Shown here piece after piece: positions 37,589 through 46,416 of a stretch of DNA of 64,000 bases. A program made the translations under genes and the position numbers. Under the pieces are notes generated by a model that was not told where the DNA came from, did not search any database, and saw only the letters and a program-made list of their open reading frames with translations. The DNA lies in NCBI GenBank assembly GCA_004078665.1, contig SCFO01000001.1, positions 1,018,377-1,082,376 of the forward strand, read 5' to 3'. The stretch's first letter is position 1. Each line of letters begins with the position of its first letter. The stretch comes from Halobacillus fulvus. GTDB taxonomy: Bacteria > Bacillota > Bacilli > Bacillales > Halobacillaceae.

Positions 37589-38308
37589 TTAGTTATCAAG
37601 TTTACGCAATTCTTGCTTGATTTCTGTTTTGGATTTCGTCTGATCGTCAATCTCCTTGATCACTTTTGCAGGAGTACCGGCAACAAGCGTGTTCGGAGGT
37701 ACATCTTCCGTTACAATTGCGCCTGCAGCAACGACAGCACCTGCTCCGACTGTTACGCCTTCAAGGACAACGGCATTAGCTCCGATGACCACTCCGTCTT
37801 CAACAATAACCGGTTTAGCGGAAGGTGGCTCAATGACTCCAGCTAACACAGCACCCGCTCCGATGTGGCAGTTCTTACCGACAGTGGCACGACCGCCAAG
37901 AACTACGTTCATATCGATCATTGTTCCTTCACCGACTACAGATCCGATATTGATGGAAGCACCATACATGATGACCGCGCCATCGCCGATTTCCACCTGG
38001 TCGCGGATAATCGCACCTGGCTCGATTCTCGCATTTACATTTTTCAGATCAAGCAATGGAATCGCAGAATTACGACGATCATTTTCGATGACGTAATCCT
38101 CAATTTGACCTTCATACTTTTTCAGGAGTGGCTCTACTACTTTCCACTCTCCGAAAAGCACGCCTGAGTTTCCAGAAATGAAGTCCTTGACGCTTTCACC
38201 AAAATCAAGGCTGCTTAAATCGTTTCCTTTGATGTACACTTTCACAGGTGTTGATTTTTCACTATTTGAAATGAACGAGATAATCTCATTTGCATCCATT
38301 TGTTTCAT
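37589..38308 (-). CDS. dapH: tetrahydrodipicolinate N-acetyltransferase DapH
   Basis: Left-handed beta-helix acetyltransferase, 239 residues, that transfers acetyl from acetyl-CoA to tetrahydrodipicolinate. An N-terminal DapH_N domain (residues 1 to 80) precedes about seven hexapeptide coils, visible as repeats such as [23 protein letters not shown] and the terminal [13 protein letters not shown]. The loop [16 protein letters not shown] is a DapH signature. AGGAGG lies eight bases before the ATG. With dapL and patA in the window it completes acetyl-branch LL-DAP formation. Confidence 0.95.
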   Translation of the reverse strand: MKQMDANEIISFISNSEKSTPVKVYIKGNDLSSLDFGESVKDFISGNSGVLFGEWKVVEPLLKKYEGQIEDYVIENDRRNSAIPLLDLKNVNARIEPGAIIRDQVEIGDGAVIMYGASINIGSVVGEGTMIDMNVVLGGRATVGKNCHIGAGAVLAGVIEPPSAKPVIVEDGVVIGANAVVLEGVTVGAGAVVAAGAIVTEDVPPNTLVAGTPAKVIKEIDDQTKSKTEIKQELRKLDN

Positions 38309-38370
38309 GTTGAATTCCTCCTTAATGTATTTCTTTTCCCCTTTACTTTATCAAAGCATGCAGACAGATA

Positions 38371-39846
38371 TCAATCTTCTTTTCTCGGAAGTCTCAAAAT
38401 TAATAAAAAACTCACAATAGCAAGCACTATTAATCCAGCATATACCATTTGTAAGCCGCTACTCAGGCCCTGCTGTAAAACGGCAGCCGCTTCTGTTCCT
38501 AAATCCTGACGACCCGATTCCTGAAGCAGAAGGTTGGCAGAATTCGTGTTCAACTCTTTTTCCAAATTGGCTCTTTCGATTTCTGCAGCAAGTCGGCTGT
38601 TCAATATCCCGCCTAATAAGGCCGCACCAATGGCACTTCCGATCGACCTCATAAACATATTAGAAGCCGTTGCAATCCCACGCGTTCTCCAGTCGACACG
38701 GTTCTGTATCGACACGATAAACGACGTGGTGGTCAATCCCATTCCGATTCCGATGAATAAGGAGCCCGTCGCTGCGAACCATGGACCTTTTTCAGGAGTC
38801 AGCAAGGAGAAAAGGATCCCACCTATAATGAGTGAAACCCCTCCTGCCATGGAGGTATTCCGATAGCCGATCTTCAAAATCAGCCTCCCTGCCAACGTCG
38901 ACGCAATCGGCCAGCCAATCGACATCGTCGTCAGCGTAAACCCGGCAACCGTCGCCGACTGCTCCATGACGCCCTGAACGAATGTCGGCAAATAACTCGA
39001 AACCCCAATGATGATCATCCCAGTCACAAAAGAAGTGAGGTTCGCGTAACGAATGAGCGTGATCGACCACAATTCCACTGGAAGCATCGGGTCCTTCACC
39101 CTTTTTTCATGATAAAAAAACAGGCTCAATCCGAGTACCGAGAATAACGCAAGTCCACCTGACTGCCAGGACAGCCATCCGAGCGTACCTCCTCCCTCCA
39201 CAAGAAGGAGGATGAGGGAGCTTACCGTCAATACAACTAACAAGGAACCCTTGAAATCAACGGGTCTTTTTTCGGTGGAACGTTCTTCTTTAAAAAAGAT
39301 GAGGATTCCAAGTAGAGCAAGAATCCCCAGTGGGACGTTCATCCAGAATACGAAAGGCCAGCTTAGGACGTCGACAAAAAAGCCTCCCAATGCCGGTCCC
39401 GTGACCGCTGATATCCCCCATACGCTAGATAAATACCCTTGAATTTTTGCTCGTTCCTCTTTCGTATAGATGTCGCCTACAATCGTTGTGGCCATCGGCA
39501 TGAGAGCTCCTGCGCCTAGACCCTGCACAAGCCTTGCCCCTATGAGTACAAGCATAGAAGGAGCTAATGCTGAGAGGATCGCCCCAAACAAAAACAGACT
39601 AATTCCTACCATAAAAATCGGCTTCCTGCCAAAAACATCAGCCAATCTGCCAAATAAGAGGACGGTCGCAGCATTTGTTAAAAGGTATGCAGAAAACACC
39701 CAACTATAATACCGAAAGCCTCCTAAATCAGCGACAATACTCGGCATGGCCGTCGCTACGATTGTCGCCTCAATCGCCGCAAGGAACATCGCGAGCATAA
39801 CCGAAGCAAGCACCCAGCCGCGATTTTTTGTTTGTCTTCGTTCCAT
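38371..39846 (-). CDS. DHA2 family multidrug MFS exporter
   Basis: Proton antiporter of 491 residues with fourteen predicted helices, of the DHA2 drug-resistance family. Motif A is FGRLADVFGRKP near residue 66, motif C is the GPALGGFFVD block near residue 144, and the helix-1 motif D-like LAAIEATIVATAMPSI is present. Substrates unknown. Located between darB and dapH; in B. subtilis that gap is occupied by ccpC and flavodoxin genes, so this is a local replacement. The ATG of MERRQTKNRGW, seven bases after AGGAGGGG, is used. Confidence 0.85.
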   Translation of the reverse strand: MERRQTKNRGWVLASVMLAMFLAAIEATIVATAMPSIVADLGGFRYYSWVFSAYLLTNAATVLLFGRLADVFGRKPIFMVGISLFLFGAILSALAPSMLVLIGARLVQGLGAGALMPMATTIVGDIYTKEERAKIQGYLSSVWGISAVTGPALGGFFVDVLSWPFVFWMNVPLGILALLGILIFFKEERSTEKRPVDFKGSLLVVLTVSSLILLLVEGGGTLGWLSWQSGGLALFSVLGLSLFFYHEKRVKDPMLPVELWSITLIRYANLTSFVTGMIIIGVSSYLPTFVQGVMEQSATVAGFTLTTMSIGWPIASTLAGRLILKIGYRNTSMAGGVSLIIGGILFSLLTPEKGPWFAATGSLFIGIGMGLTTTSFIVSIQNRVDWRTRGIATASNMFMRSIGSAIGAALLGGILNSRLAAEIERANLEKELNTNSANLLLQESGRQDLGTEAAAVLQQGLSSGLQMVYAGLIVLAIVSFLLILRLPRKED

Positions 39847-39864
39847 CCCGGCTTCCCCTCCTGC

Positions 39865-39904
39865 AAAAAAAATAGACGGCATCATTCGATGCCATCTATT
39901 TTAT
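39865..39904 (-). terminator. darB terminator
   Basis: AATAGATGGCATC stem with complement GATGCCGTCTATT (one wobble) and TTTTTT on the minus strand, just after the darB stop. Confidence 0.85.
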
Positions 39905-39919
39905 CATAGTGATCGTTTA

Positions 39920-40369
39920 TCATACATATTTGAAGATCTCGTGATAATGCTTGCTGAACTGTTTTAAAATGGTTCTTCGTGTAATGATCCCATCAAATTC
40001 ATCTTCTTCATTGGTAACGCATACAAAAGGGTAATCAATCAATTTGTATAAAGCATCGATCATATGGTCATCCAGTTTTAAACAAGGAATATCAGCATCC
40101 ATGACTTCGTTAACTGTTGTATCTGAAAGGTGATTCAATTCGAACTCTTCAATACCTAACGTTTCTTCCAATATTCTCGTTTTGCTTATTACTCCTCTGA
40201 ACTTGTAGGTGGGATCCAGAACCGGTACAGCCGAGTACCCTGATTTGACAAGAACGAGCAATGCGTGCTCAAGCGGATTTCCTACCTGAACATGGGCGAC
40301 CTTTTCAGCAGGAATCATCAACTCTCGAACCTTCGGCCATTCTAGCCTATCTTTTTCCATACTTACCAT
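39920..40369 (-). CDS. darB: c-di-AMP sensor DarB (CBS-domain protein YkuL)
   Basis: Small cytoplasmic protein of 149 residues composed of two CBS domains. In B. subtilis DarB (CbpB in Listeria) binds c-di-AMP; when unliganded it stimulates the (p)ppGpp synthetase Rel and pyruvate carboxylase. The match covers the protein, with the distinctive ADKVAHVQVGN-like segment (here AEKVAHVQVGNPLEHALLVL) and GYSAVPVLDPTY, and the second CBS with FDGIITRRTILKQFSKH. AAGGAGTG precedes the ATG. It ties local potassium and stress genes to c-di-AMP signalling. Confidence 0.9.
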   Translation of the reverse strand: MVSMEKDRLEWPKVRELMIPAEKVAHVQVGNPLEHALLVLVKSGYSAVPVLDPTYKFRGVISKTRILEETLGIEEFELNHLSDTTVNEVMDADIPCLKLDDHMIDALYKLIDYPFVCVTNEEDEFDGIITRRTILKQFSKHYHEIFKYV

Positions 40370-40625
40370 TTTTAATTCACTCCTTTATAACGTACAACGG
40401 AAGGAGCAGAAAGAAACGCTCAATGCGGACCAAGAATAGTTTAACATAGTTTCAAGCAAATCTCGAACAGCAAATTCCGACACTTTTTTCTCCTAAAACC
40501 CGTGTAGCATTACCTTTTATACCCAGTTTTGAATTAGAAATAAACCTTCTATTTTCGTATGCTCTTTATAATTCATGAAGAACCACGTATAATAAAAAGT
40601 ATTCAAGCACATTGGAGTTGAAAAA

Positions 40626-41261
40626 ATGACAACCCACACGTTTACGAAACGCGAAGAAATCGCGAATGCGATCACACATGGAATCGGAGCGCTTCTAAGT
40701 ATTGCCATGCTCGTCCTGCTTATTGTTTTTGCCAGCATTCAAGGAAACGCTTGGCATATCGTTTCGGTTTCCATTTACGGAGCCACGATGTTATTGCTTT
40801 ATGTTTCCTCGACACTCGTCCACAGCTTTCCAGAAGGAAAAGCGAAGGACCTTTTTGAAATCTTCGATCACTCGGCAATCTATTTGTTTATTGCCGGTAC
40901 TTACACCCCCATCCTGCTCGTTGCTCTGCGCGGAACACTAGGGTGGACGCTGTTCGGTATTGTTTGGGGGATGGCTATTTTAGGAGTTATATTCAAAGTG
41001 TTCTTTGTAAAACGCTTTGTCGTATTGTCCACATTATTTTATGTATTGATGGGATGGCTGATCGTTCTTGCTTGGGGACCATTGACCGCACAAGTTCCTG
41101 GAGCAGGCATCACGTACCTTGTCGTCGGAGGAGTCATGTATTCCATCGGCTCAATTTTCTACGTGTGGAGAAGCTTTCCTTTCCATCACATGGTTTGGCA
41201 TTTGTTCGTTCTAGGAGGTTCCATTCTCCATTTCTTCTCCATTTTCTTTTACATTATTTAA
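40626..41261 (+). CDS. hemolysin III family protein (TrhA/YplQ-like)
   Basis: Seven-helix membrane protein of 211 residues of the PAQR/hemolysin III group. Conserved metal-ligand positions are visible: ITHGIGALLS near residue 18, the Ser/His-containing HSFPEG and FDHSAIYLFIAGTYTP near residue 80, and WHLFVLGGSILHF near residue 190 (the paired His). Bacterial members (TrhA) have been linked to membrane energetics and fatty-acid homeostasis; the older name of hemolysin is not informative. GGAGTTG precedes the ATG. Monocistronic with its own terminator. Confidence 0.85.
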   Translation: MTTHTFTKREEIANAITHGIGALLSIAMLVLLIVFASIQGNAWHIVSVSIYGATMLLLYVSSTLVHSFPEGKAKDLFEIFDHSAIYLFIAGTYTPILLVALRGTLGWTLFGIVWGMAILGVIFKVFFVKRFVVLSTLFYVLMGWLIVLAWGPLTAQVPGAGITYLVVGGVMYSIGSIFYVWRSFPFHHMVWHLFVLGGSILHFFSIFFYII

Positions 41262-41263
41262 AA

Positions 41264-41296
41264 AAACCGAGCCTGGCGCTGTCCGGCTCGGTTTTT
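41264..41296 (+). terminator. hemolysin III gene terminator
   Basis: AAACCGAGCC stem, loop of about ten bases, complement GGCTCGGTTTTT. Confidence 0.88.
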
Positions 41297-41384
41297 CTAT
41301 GCATTCATTCTATCTGAGAATAAGTCGGCTTTCATTTTGTAGAGAAGAGCGATCAACAAGACCAGTCGGAAGTAAGTCCTCAAC

Positions 41385-42152
41385 TTAGAATGGGTATTGA
41401 TTCAGCCACTGACCTCCATCAAGGGTGACGACCTCGCCGTTCATATAAGACGCTTCTTCAGACAAAATAAAGCGGGCAAGCCCAGCAATTTCCTCCGGGG
41501 TGCCAAGTCTTCCTAAAGGCACAGAATCCAGTGTCCGCTTCGCTGCCTGTTCTGACTCGAACAGCTTCTCTGCACCACCCGTCCGCTCAATCGGCCCTGG
41601 AGCTATGGCATTGGCACGGATGCCGTACCGTTTCCCCCACTCCACCGCAAGAGTTCGCGTCATGGCAAGTACTCCCGCTTTAGCAGAAGCTGAGTGAATC
41701 ACTCCCGCTCCTGCGTTCCAAGCGTATGTAGCTACCATATTAAGAATCGAGCCTTTGATTTGATTTTCAATCCAGTACTTGCCGACCGCCTGGCTGCAGT
41801 AAAACGTCCCATTCAACACGATGTTGATGACAGAATTCCAGCCGTTGGGTGATAATTTTTCCGCAGGTGAAATGAAGTTTCCTGCCGCATTATTCACTAG
41901 GTGATCGATGCGACCAAATTCCTCAACCGTCGATTTGACCATTCGGTCGACATCTTCTACTTCACGGACATCCATTGGGATGAGAAGAAGGTTTGCTTCT
42001 TTTCCTTCGGCGATCTGTTTCTTCGCCTCTTGCAGCCGCTCATCATTCCGGCCTGTAATGACGACCTTTGCCCCTTCATCCAAAAATCGTTTCGCCATAT
42101 AAAGCCCCATTCCACTGGAGCCCCCTGTTACGATTACTACTTGATTTTCCAT
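41385..42152 (-). CDS. fadH: 2,4-dienoyl-CoA reductase FadH (SDR family)
   Basis: Short-chain dehydrogenase of 255 residues that reduces 2,4-dienoyl-CoA with NADPH during unsaturated fatty acid degradation. TGGSSGMG at residues 9 to 16 binds the cofactor and LVNNAAGNF near residue 85 is characteristic. As in other DECR-type SDRs the usual Tyr of YxxxK is replaced: the site reads HSASAKAGV, retaining the Lys. Full-length agreement with B. subtilis FadH (YkuF). A FadR-like operator is present upstream, consistent with fatty-acid induction. GGGAGG precedes the start codon. Confidence 0.9.
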   Translation of the reverse strand: MENQVVIVTGGSSGMGLYMAKRFLDEGAKVVITGRNDERLQEAKKQIAEGKEANLLLIPMDVREVEDVDRMVKSTVEEFGRIDHLVNNAAGNFISPAEKLSPNGWNSVINIVLNGTFYCSQAVGKYWIENQIKGSILNMVATYAWNAGAGVIHSASAKAGVLAMTRTLAVEWGKRYGIRANAIAPGPIERTGGAEKLFESEQAAKRTLDSVPLGRLGTPEEIAGLARFILSEEASYMNGEVVTLDGGQWLNQYPF

Positions 42153-42200
42153 CTAATTACCTCCCATTCTTTCCCTTATAATAGATTCAACATAAAAAAA

Positions 42201-42218
42201 TGAATTCCTGTTCATTTT
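42201..42218. promoter_or_regulatory. FadR-like operator upstream of fadH
   Basis: TGAATTCCTGTTCATTTT resembles the B. subtilis FadR box TGAATGAMTANTCATTCA, keeping both TGAAT and TCATT arms with the same spacing and 13 of 18 positions. It overlaps the probable -35 region of fadH, about 50 bases upstream. Confidence 0.55.
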
Positions 42219-42431
42219 TCAAGATAATTATAAATACACGACAAATTCCCTGGATATTTCCCATATTCGTCGTGTTATAATGGCGTGGTTATATATAATC
42301 AAATCTATCTATAAAGGTTTATTAATGAGCCGGAACGTCTAAACGTTTTGTGACAATCAAATCGTCCTTTAAAAAGACACTTGTGCTGAATGTTATGATA
42401 GATAGAGAAGTGAACTGAATGAGGGATGAAC

Positions 42432-43013
42432 ATGAAAACGAACAGGCTTTTTGTGCTGCTGGTACTATTAATACTCACTTTGACCGCCTGCAGTTCTCCA
42501 ATTGAAGAGAACATGTCGAGAGAGGTAGAAAGCTTCTCCGCTGTGACACAGGATGGAGAGAAAGTGAATCTTCCTGAAGATTTGGAAGGACGTTACTGGA
42601 TCGCTGATTTTATATTTACAAATTGTGAGACGGTTTGTTCTCCAATGACAGGAAACATGTCAAGACTCCAGCAAGCACTGAAAGAAGAAAACATGGGGGA
42701 TGTTCCATTAAGATCGTTTACGGTCGATCCACAGAATGATACAGAAGATGAACTGAAAGCATTCGCAGACCCTTACAACCCTGATTATGAACAGTGGAGT
42801 TTCCTGACGGGATATTCGTTTAATGAAATTAAAGAACTTTCGATCAAATCTTTTCAGTCTCCACTGAAAAAGCTGGAAGACTCTGAACAGTTTGCCCATG
42901 GGACAAGTTTCTATCTTGTCACACCAAAAGGGGAAGTCATTAAGAGCTATTCCGGATTGAAGGCAGACAGTACAGAGCAAATCCTACAAGATTTAAAAAC
43001 ATTGAGAGAGTAA
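42432..43013 (+). CDS. Sco1/SenC family copper-chaperone lipoprotein (YpmQ-like)
   Basis: Membrane-anchored thioredoxin-fold protein of 193 residues needed in relatives for assembly of the CuA centre of cytochrome c oxidase. Signal peptide with lipobox LTAC, Cys20; copper-binding CETVC with Cys65 and Cys69; the third ligand His is in FAHGTSFYLV near residue 157. The ATG at 42432 follows GAGGG; an ATG two codons earlier is also present. It acts on the outer face of the membrane. Alternatively it may be a thiol-disulfide reductase, as proposed for some SenC proteins. Confidence 0.87.
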   Translation: MKTNRLFVLLVLLILTLTACSSPIEENMSREVESFSAVTQDGEKVNLPEDLEGRYWIADFIFTNCETVCSPMTGNMSRLQQALKEENMGDVPLRSFTVDPQNDTEDELKAFADPYNPDYEQWSFLTGYSFNEIKELSIKSFQSPLKKLEDSEQFAHGTSFYLVTPKGEVIKSYSGLKADSTEQILQDLKTLRE

Positions 43014-43109
43014 TGGATTCTTTGCTCTCTCTTAGATAATGTAAATTTTTTGCAATTTACACAGAAAACACATACGATAGAAATAAATAAGCGTGGAAGG
43101 AGATTTTGC

Positions 43110-43580
43110 ATGAGAGATCAGGCTACTTCAAACAAAGAACTGGCTGAATCTTTGTTTATCGTCAATCGTCACGCCAAGACGGCACCACAACCCAAACACC
43201 TGTATGACTTAAAAAAACACACCATCCACAAACTTCTTCAGGAAAACCGCGCGCAAAAAGTAGGTCTTCACTTTTCTGACCACCCGAAATACAGCCAGCA
43301 GCATTCAACCTTACTGATTGAAATTGGTGGATATTATTTTCACGTTCCCGCCCAAAAGAAGGACTTTGACAAGCTCGAACATTTAGGAAAAGTAGATCCA
43401 TCTTATCGTAACCCGAAACCGAAGCGATCTCTATCCAAGTCCAAAAAGACGTTATATCGGTATTTGAATTGGGAGGAACCTAAACGGGAACCTGCGTATT
43501 CTTTTTCCGGCACCTCTCAGCCGAGCATGCTCGGTCGTCGGACAGAAAGCCCTTGGAACCAGCGGCGCAGACGGCGCTGA
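43110..43580 (+). CDS. ykyB: YkyB family protein
   Basis: Cytoplasmic protein of 156 residues of the YkyB family. The N-terminal part with LAESLFIVNRHAKTAPQPKHLYDLKKHTIHKLL and the central KVGLHFSDHPKYSQQHSTLLIEIGGYYFHVPA are strongly conserved, while the C-terminal 40 residues are Lys/Arg/Ser-rich and variable. Function unknown; basic overall, so a nucleic-acid role is possible. GGAAGGAG precedes the start. Close to cheV as in B. subtilis. Confidence 0.87.
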   Translation: MRDQATSNKELAESLFIVNRHAKTAPQPKHLYDLKKHTIHKLLQENRAQKVGLHFSDHPKYSQQHSTLLIEIGGYYFHVPAQKKDFDKLEHLGKVDPSYRNPKPKRSLSKSKKTLYRYLNWEEPKREPAYSFSGTSQPSMLGRRTESPWNQRRRRR

Positions 43581-43662
43581 ATCGCAATGTGTCCAAGCTC
43601 TCAATTCTATGTTTTACTCCCCCATTTAAAAGGAATGAAGGGTAGTAAAGGAGGCAGATCTT

Positions 43663-43872
43663 ATGACAATGAATCCTATGGATGACTTTTTATACCATCT
43701 GCATAAATACATGGAGTACACGACGGAAATGAGATCTTCATTTGAGCATCTGACCGAACATCAGCAAAGTTTGATCCTGAATGCTTCCCCGGCTAAACAG
43801 GGGCCGGAAGAGCTTTCGCAGCACGCCTACGCATGGCACGATGCCTTATACAAAACAATGGAAAAGAAATGA
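43663..43872 (+). CDS. small helical protein of unknown function
   Basis: Soluble protein of 69 residues starting MTMNPMDDFLYHLHKYMEYTTEMRSSF, probably two or three helices. AAAGGAGG is about eight bases before the ATG and a strong hairpin follows the stop codon, so it looks real. No family recognised. It lies between ykyB and cheV on the ykyB strand. Confidence 0.65.
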   Translation: MTMNPMDDFLYHLHKYMEYTTEMRSSFEHLTEHQQSLILNASPAKQGPEELSQHAYAWHDALYKTMEKK

Positions 43873-43903
43873 AAAAAAGCCGCTTAGCAGGCGGCTTTTT
43901 TTA
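43873..43903. terminator. bidirectional terminator between the small gene and cheV
   Basis: AAAAAAAGCCGC stem, loop TTAGCA, complement GCGGCTTTTTTT. Confidence 0.9.
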
Positions 43904-43918
43904 TGGATTCTTATATTT

Positions 43919-44824
43919 TTATAAAACATATTGATCGATAAGCTTCACTAATTCGACGATTTCGGGCTTTGATACTTGAGCGTCTGCTCCAACGACTTCC
44001 CCTTTGTGTCGTAGATCATCCGTAATCAAAGAGGAGAAAATGATTACAGGAAGATGCTGCAGCTTAGGATGTTCCTTCACGAGACGAGTGAAGTGATGCC
44101 CGTCCATTCTCGGCATTTCAATATCCGTGATCACAAGCTGGTATTCGTCCTCAATCGCTTCCCCGTTTTCTACAATAGCAGACAGCTGGTCAAACGCTTC
44201 TTTCCCGTCCTCTGCGATGAACGCCTGATGATAACCGGCTTCTTCCAATGTTTCCTGAAGGAGGACTCGCAACAATCCAGAGTCTTCGGCAATCAGAATT
44301 TTTTTGTTCGAACGTTCCCTCTCGCCGAGCTCTTTCAGCTGATTCACCCGCAAACTCGTTTCAGGATTGATATCGGCGACGATTTTCTCCAAGTCCATGA
44401 GGAGAAGCATGTCTTCCTCCATTTTTATGACGCCTGTCACCTGAGTATCGAGTCCCTGATACATTTTATTCGGTTTTTCTATTTGCTCCCACGAAATTCG
44501 GTGAATTTGGGTAACCGTATGTACGTGAAAAACAATTTTCGTTTGGTTAAATTCTGTCAAAATGAATTTATCCTGCTCTGGTTTTTCAGAAGCTTCAAAT
44601 CCGAGTGCATCCGCGACGTCTACTACCGGTACCACTTCCCCGCGGATTTCAATAATTCCTTCAACTGAAGGGTGGGAATGAGGGATTTTTGTAACGGGTT
44701 GTGGATGAAGGATTTCTTTCACTTTAATGACATTTATGCCGAAGCGGTTCTTACCAATTCCGAACTCGACGATTTCCAGTTCATTTGTTCCGCTTTCCAA
44801 TAAGATGCCTTTTTGCTTATCCAT
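43919..44824 (-). CDS. cheV: chemotaxis coupling protein CheV
   Basis: Two-domain chemotaxis adaptor of 301 residues, near the 303 of B. subtilis. The CheW-like domain (residues 15 to 150; EIVEFGIGKNRFGINVIKVKEI and GIIEIRGEVVPVVDV) couples receptors to CheA, and the C-terminal receiver domain (residues 165 to 300) is phosphorylated for adaptation: acceptor Asp in LVITDIEMPRMDG. The ATG closest to the usable spacing from AGGAAGG is taken, the ATG two codons upstream being an alternative. The longest frame would add 49 residues without support. Confidence 0.92.
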   Translation of the reverse strand: MDKQKGILLESGTNELEIVEFGIGKNRFGINVIKVKEILHPQPVTKIPHSHPSVEGIIEIRGEVVPVVDVADALGFEASEKPEQDKFILTEFNQTKIVFHVHTVTQIHRISWEQIEKPNKMYQGLDTQVTGVIKMEEDMLLLMDLEKIVADINPETSLRVNQLKELGERERSNKKILIAEDSGLLRVLLQETLEEAGYHQAFIAEDGKEAFDQLSAIVENGEAIEDEYQLVITDIEMPRMDGHHFTRLVKEHPKLQHLPVIIFSSLITDDLRHKGEVVGADAQVSKPEIVELVKLIDQYVL

Positions 44825-44959
44825 CGACATCGTCCTTCCTAAATGATCTATGCTTTTTATATCGACCACTTCCTCTGTTACGTTTAGACTTTCCATCCTT
44901 TTTTTGTACGAGAATGGGATATGAGCTAATGAAAGCCGCAGCTCTTTCCGGCGCTCATC

Positions 44960-44993
44960 AAAAAACACCACCTAGTATCAGATGGTGTTTGTA
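44960..44993 (-). terminator. terminator of the PLD-N-like gene
   Basis: AACACCATCTGA / TAGGTGGTGTT stem and TTTTT on the minus strand, immediately after the stop codon. Confidence 0.82.
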
Positions 44994-45197
44994 TCAGTCG
45001 TTCCTTATGATCAAATAGACAATCAATCCGACCACCGGAAAAAAGAGCGTTCCAATCAAAACGACTAAACAATAAGCCGTACTTTTGTTTTTTCTTGTTG
45101 CGTCACGATAAGCCCAGACACTCGTCATAATGTTAAGGATCAAAAGTAAAAGACCAAATCCTAAAATAAGCAGAAAAAATAACATACCAATTTCCAT
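44994..45197 (-). CDS. two-helix membrane protein with PLDc_N-like domain
   Basis: Protein of 67 residues with two transmembrane helices joined by a short loop with VWAYRDATRKNKS, the pattern of the phospholipase D nuclease N-terminal membrane domain found also at the front of cardiolipin synthases. The ATG of MEIGMLFF is used because AGGAAGG is nine bases upstream, whereas the longer start touches it. Stand-alone copies of this domain are common in Bacilli, with no known function. Confidence 0.75.
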   Translation of the reverse strand: MEIGMLFFLLILGFGLLLLILNIMTSVWAYRDATRKNKSTAYCLVVLIGTLFFPVVGLIVYLIIRND

Positions 45198-45248
45198 CAC
45201 ACTCATCCTTCCTGCTTTATATACGGATGAGAGGGCTTAAAGTTTCAA

Positions 45249-45650
45249 TTAGGCCGCCTTGTTTTTATGCCTCTTCGCCAATCGATGCCAGGCCAGTTTC
45301 CCAGCTGCAAGCAAGCTGTACACAACCCCGTAACTGCTCATGGCTAGCAGACTGATGGGCCAGAATTCGGCAGGAAGCAGCGAGGTTGTCTGCACCATCG
45401 CATAACGGTCGACGAGCTGAAGAAAAACGAGGGCGAGCAGAGCACTAGATATATAACTGGAAAATGTCGACCAGTTTTTCAGCATCAGCCATTCAATGAC
45501 CGGTCGTACGACCCACATCAGCGACATAACAAAGGCAAACACGAGTCCGAATTGGACATAGAGAGGATCCAATCCGAAGATTTCAAGCACAGCTGGATCG
45601 AGCCAGCCAATCACCTGCTGCAGAAACGAAAAATCAAACCAACTACTCAT
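45249..45650 (-). CDS. hypothetical four-helix membrane protein
   Basis: Membrane protein of 133 residues with probable helices near residues 33 to 52, 65 to 85, 95 to 112 and a short basic C-terminal tail (RLAKRHKNKAA). No family recognised. It follows the AlkD/patatin pair and precedes the PLDc_N-like gene on the same strand with 50 base gaps, so the four may form a loose operon. AGGAGG stands well placed before the ATG. Confidence 0.65.
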   Translation of the reverse strand: MSSWFDFSFLQQVIGWLDPAVLEIFGLDPLYVQFGLVFAFVMSLMWVVRPVIEWLMLKNWSTFSSYISSALLALVFLQLVDRYAMVQTTSLLPAEFWPISLLAMSSYGVVYSLLAAGKLAWHRLAKRHKNKAA

Positions 45651-45712
45651 CGTTCATCCTCCTTGTTCTTTTTAACCATTATCAACAGAAAAAAGGAAGA
45701 ATAAACGTGAAG

Positions 45713-46411
45713 CTATCGTTGAAGAATGCCTTTTGACTTCATCCACTTCAAGGCTTCTCTTCGGGTTAGAGGCCGCCACTCGTGATTTTGGACAAACGCT
45801 GCAACGCCTGCTGCATCTGTTTTACTGTATTCTCTCAAAGCCCAACCGATTGCTTTTTCAATAAAAAAATCCCGTTCATCTTTCAAGTGAAGGGCTGTGT
45901 CAAATAGCAAGGCTTGATCGGTAGTCTCTTTATAACTTAACTGGTGAAGCATACTGGACCTTCGCACCCATTTGTCAGGTGAACGTCTCCACTCCTCTGT
46001 AATCGGCTTCAGCATGTCTGGATAGATTTTAAAATAGTTTCCGCATAGGCGAGATGCGATCATATCGACCGTATCCCACCACGGAGCGGTCACCAGAAGT
46101 TCTTTATAAAAGCCTATCGTCGACAAAGCCACTTGTTTCCTATCTTTTTCTAATAAGGCAAGCCCAGCATATTGACATTCTCTGAACTCTTCCTGGAACA
46201 ACAGCCTCACCGTCTCAAGACGCTCGGTTTCAGAAAGTCGATGCTCCTTCAAAATTGGAGCCAGCATCGCTTTTCTTTCAGGAGTCTTGATTCCGTAAAA
46301 TGAAAAGTGGTTTTTCATGTATGCTTCCATGGATGGGCGTTGTTCTTCATTTTTATTCTTTTCAAAAGCATCTATAATTTGGTCCCTCAGTTCCCTGCTT
46401 TTATTCACCAT
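45713..46411 (-). CDS. DNA alkylation repair protein (AlkD-like HEAT-repeat glycosylase)
   Basis: All-helical HEAT-like repeat protein of 232 residues, of the AlkD/AlkC DNA glycosylase superfamily that removes bulky or charged alkylpurines. The catalytic region WWDTVDMIASRL near residue 111 carries the expected Trp and Asp, and IGWALREYSK near residue 188 the second conserved Trp. The whole length is about that of Bacillus cereus AlkD. It ends five bases from the patatin gene start region and is co-directional with it, suggesting co-transcription. Confidence 0.88.
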   Translation of the reverse strand: MVNKSRELRDQIIDAFEKNKNEEQRPSMEAYMKNHFSFYGIKTPERKAMLAPILKEHRLSETERLETVRLLFQEEFRECQYAGLALLEKDRKQVALSTIGFYKELLVTAPWWDTVDMIASRLCGNYFKIYPDMLKPITEEWRRSPDKWVRRSSMLHQLSYKETTDQALLFDTALHLKDERDFFIEKAIGWALREYSKTDAAGVAAFVQNHEWRPLTRREALKWMKSKGILQR

Positions 46412-46416
46412 TCTCC

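Noticed and set aside
37656-38096. Thr/Ser/Pro-rich frame opposite dapH
   Set aside because: Reverse image of the hexapeptide repeats; not a secreted repeat protein.
38792-39070. Asp/His-rich frame inside the DHA2 exporter gene
   Set aside because: Same-strand out-of-frame reading within a clear membrane-protein gene.
44054-44668. 204-codon frame opposite cheV
   Set aside because: Antisense to cheV, with no family pattern or ribosome site.
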